Source of the DNA: Huberarchaeum crystalense [NCBI: Candidatus Huberarchaeum crystalense]
GTDB taxonomy: Archaea > Huberarchaeota > Huberarchaeia > Huberarchaeales
Assembly: GCA_002790315.1 (NCBI GenBank)
Contig: PFUW01000003.1
Coordinates: 15,987-21,552 of the forward strand
Length of the DNA: 5,566 bases
Direction of reading: 5' to 3'
Below the pieces are notes generated by a model. The model worked only from the letters and a program-made list of their open reading frames with translations, did not search any database and was not told the origin of the DNA. The position numbers and the translations under genes were made by a program. Positions 3,871 to 5,566 of the stretch are shown piece by piece. Position 1 is the first letter of the stretch, and the number at the start of each line of letters is the position of its first letter.

Positions 3871-5566
3871 ATGCCTAACTTAAATTTTATACCTAATAAT
3901 ATTTCTGATGAACAAAAAACAAAAGCAAAACAAGGTGAACTTATTTTTATACCTTCTAACCCCCCCTACCACACTCCAGTCGAAACCAACCCCCCTAACC
4001 ACTCAAACCCCCCACCAAAAACAACAACAATAACAAAAACCACCCTTGCTACACACCAAACAACAGAGTCAAAACAACAACATCAACAACAACCTGCGCC
4101 CGCGCCACAAACTTGCGCGCCAACAACAAATATATTTTCTAACATTTTTAAAATAGACACAACCCAAGATATTAAAGTTATACAAGAATTTTCAAAAACA
4201 GGTTATGCGCGAACAGCTTCAACATTTACATCTTATTTTAAAAGCCGCTACCAAAAACTCAGTGCTATTTTTAAAAGAGAGCATGTATTTGATAAACCTA
4301 TTTGCTCAATTTATAATTTAGTGCAAAACCAACCTTTAACTATTATTGGAATAGTTTATGATATTAGAAAACTACCTAATAGCTATCGCATCACTGTTGA
4401 AGATCTTACAGGAAAAATTAGTATTGTAGTTCCTGCAAACAACATAAATGCTTTTGAAAAATCAAAAAAAATATTTGCTGATATGGTGCTTGCATTTACA
4501 GGTGTTTTAGGAGGAAGAAATGTATTTTTTTGCGATGATATAATATTACCTGACATTCCTTTACAAAACAGCTACAAACAACGAACCGAAAAACCAGATG
4601 TGTCTTTTGTTTTTATCTCTGATTTGCATATTGGAAGCAAAAATTTTTTAAAAAAATCATTTCAGCATTTTGTTGACTGGGTGTGCGGGTATTATGGTGG
4701 AACTTTAGGTGTTGATGCCTCAAAAATTACAGTAATTTTTGTGGGCGGTGATTTAGTTTCAGGAATAAATATCTATAAAGAACAGCAAAACGACTTACAT
4801 ATTCAAGATTTAAAAAAGCAATACGATGAAGTTGCGCGCTATTTTTCTAAAATTCCAAAAACCATCAAAATAATTATAATTCCTGGAAACCACGACGCTC
4901 AGCGATTACCTACCCCACAACCAGCAATTATGAAGTCTTTTGCTACCTCACTTTATGATTTAAAAAATGTTATTATGACATCAAGCCCTTGTTTGGTTTC
5001 TGTTTTTGGTGTGAATGTTCTGCTTGATCATGGGGTAAGCACATCTGTACTTGCTGAAATAAATTCTGATTTTAAGAGCATGCTTGTTTCTGAGCCTCAA
5101 AAAATAGGAAAATATTTGCTACAAGCGCGCCACCTATACCCTATTTATGGAGAGGCGAGAGGGGTTTTGTCTCCCGAATTAGAAGATTTTCTTGTCATAG
5201 ACAAAATCCCAGATATTTTTGCATTCGGGCATGTTCATTCTTGTGGATATATGAATTATAGAGGAGTACATATTATTAATCCTGGTTGTTTTGAGGGGAT
5301 GACTGATTATGAAGAGAGAATAGGATTAACTCCAAATCCGGGTTGGGCTTATGTTTATGATTTAGCAACAGATAGTGTTAAAGCACTTTGTTTTTTAGAT
5401 GATGATGAAAAAGATTTGGCAAATGGTATAAATCTCAGAGCAGCAAAAGAAAAAAAATTAATAGAAGAAACAACAAATAAGGGTAATATAAACAATATTG
5501 TTGCTGACCTTAAAATAATAGGTGGCGCGCACACAAAAGATCTATTAAAAATTGCAACAAAGTGCG
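3871..5566 (+). CDS. polB: DNA polymerase D small subunit DP1 (3' end outside window)
   Basis: This is the small subunit of the archaeal replicative polymerase PolD, which carries the 3'-5' proofreading nuclease and binds the large subunit DP2. The frame is open for 565 codons from ATG at 3871 to the window edge. After a short N-terminal segment comes a Pro/Thr/Gln-rich linker (about 30-90), then an OB fold (about 150-215, starting near PLTIIGIVYDIR). The Mre11-like phosphoesterase follows: FISDLHIGS (D251, H253), GGDLVSG (D294), IPGNHDAQRLPTPQP (N340, H341, D342), LDHG (H387) and FGHVHS (H454, H456). RHLYPIYGE and YRGVHIINPG are also typical of DP1. All expected metal ligands appear present, so the nuclease is probably active. 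About 65 further residues follow the last core strand, rich in charged residues. The linker contains the second copy of the 57-bp element. No DP2 gene is seen before the edge. Confidence 0.95.
   Translation, partial: MPNLNFIPNNISDEQKTKAKQGELIFIPSNPPYHTPVETNPPNHSNPPPKTTTITKTTLATHQTTESKQQHQQQPAPAPQTCAPTTNIFSNIFKIDTTQDIKVIQEFSKTGYARTASTFTSYFKSRYQKLSAIFKREHVFDKPICSIYNLVQNQPLTIIGIVYDIRKLPNSYRITVEDLTGKISIVVPANNINAFEKSKKIFADMVLAFTGVLGGRNVFFCDDIILPDIPLQNSYKQRTEKPDVSFVFISDLHIGSKNFLKKSFQHFVDWVCGYYGGTLGVDASKITVIFVGGDLVSGINIYKEQQNDLHIQDLKKQYDEVARYFSKIPKTIKIIIIPGNHDAQRLPTPQPAIMKSFATSLYDLKNVIMTSSPCLVSVFGVNVLLDHGVSTSVLAEINSDFKSMLVSEPQKIGKYLLQARHLYPIYGEARGVLSPELEDFLVIDKIPDIFAFGHVHSCGYMNYRGVHIINPGCFEGMTDYEERIGLTPNPGWAYVYDLATDSVKALCFLDDDEKDLANGINLRAAKEKKLIEETTNKGNINNIVADLKIIGGAHTKDLLKIATKC
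3974..4030 (+). repeat. 57-bp GC-rich element, copy in the DP1 linker
   Basis: This is the second copy of the inverted element also found at 1206-1262, differing at two of 57 positions. In DP1 it encodes part of residues 35-54 (Pro/Asn/Thr-rich), and its first base is codon position 2, whereas in the primase it is codon position 1. The same DNA is therefore read in two different frames. On the complementary strand it carries two G6 tracts (complement of 3990-3995 and 4008-4013), with a further G7 tract just outside at 3960-3966. Conservation at the DNA rather than the protein level is implied. Confidence 0.9.
3975..3986 (+). promoter_or_regulatory. Origin-recognition-box-like motif inside the DP1 gene
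   Basis: TCCAGTCGAAAC fits TCCAnnnGAAAC, the remembered core of archaeal Orc1/Cdc6 binding sites, and lies about 360 bp beyond the orc1 stop. It points away from orc1, as does its twin at 1250-1261. The adjoining string is C rather than G on this strand, so it is not a full canonical ORB. Confidence 0.35.

Larger units (their letters stand above)
289..5530. repeat. Dispersed GCGCGC hexamer, ten copies
   Basis: GCGCGC starts at 289, 686, 1504, 1863, 1942, 3016, 4115, 4834, 5125 and 5525; the copy at 686 is an 8-mer. All lie inside the three genes, none in the intergenic regions. In the primase they often encode Arg-Ala (CGC-GCN), but in orc1 the word is read in another frame (Ser-Ala-Leu). 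At roughly 25-30% GC far fewer than one copy would be expected by chance. Confidence 0.6.

Noticed and set aside
1-5566. tRNA, rRNA or riboswitch
   Set aside because: No conserved tRNA arm sequence, rRNA core or GC-rich structured leader was recognised on either strand by eye.

Overview
The window reads as chromosomal DNA of a very AT-rich archaeon, most likely a DPANN-type lineage (Nanoarchaeota/Woesearchaeota-like). Three genes are recognisable. All belong to the archaeal replication machinery, and together they form a compact replication locus. The lineage call is inference. It rests on a catalytic primase fused to C-terminal PriL/PriX-like domains, a PolD-type DNA polymerase small subunit, an Orc1/Cdc6 initiator, very low GC, and the absence of Shine-Dalgarno sequences at all three starts.

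Layout. (1) Positions 1-2042, minus strand: a long fused primase running off the left edge, 680 codons in the window with no stop. It has a complete PriS catalytic core, interrupted by a 51-bp (17-residue) tandem repeat and a Pro/Thr/Gln linker, then two tandem copies of a domain resembling the C-terminal domain of the primase large subunit, with its iron-sulfur cysteines almost all lost. (2) Positions 2043-2396: a divergent intergenic region of 354 bp with only 23 G/C bases (about 6.5%) and iterated A/T repeats, the best candidate for an origin unwinding region. (3) Positions 2397-3611, plus strand: a full-length Orc1/Cdc6 initiator. (4) Positions 3612-3870: an AT-rich spacer with degenerate copies of the 3' end of orc1 and a repeated promoter-like motif. 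(5) Positions 3871 to the right edge, plus strand: the small subunit (DP1) of DNA polymerase D, with a low-complexity N-terminal linker, OB fold and Mre11-like phosphoesterase domain.

The most striking signal is a 57-bp GC-rich element present twice in inverted orientation (1206-1262 and 3974-4030, 55/57 identical). One copy sits in the linker of the primase and the other in the linker of DP1, symmetrically around orc1, and they are translated in different reading frames. Each copy holds TCCAGTCGAAAC, which fits the core I remember for archaeal origin recognition boxes (TCCAnnnGAAAC), and C/G runs. These are the only two matches to that pattern that I find in the window. A testable model is that initiator-binding sites of the origin are embedded in the disordered linkers of the two flanking replication proteins, with the AT-rich gap between them as the unwinding site. 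A second unexplained DNA-level signal is the hexamer GCGCGC, which occurs ten times in genes of all three families and in several reading frames despite the low GC.
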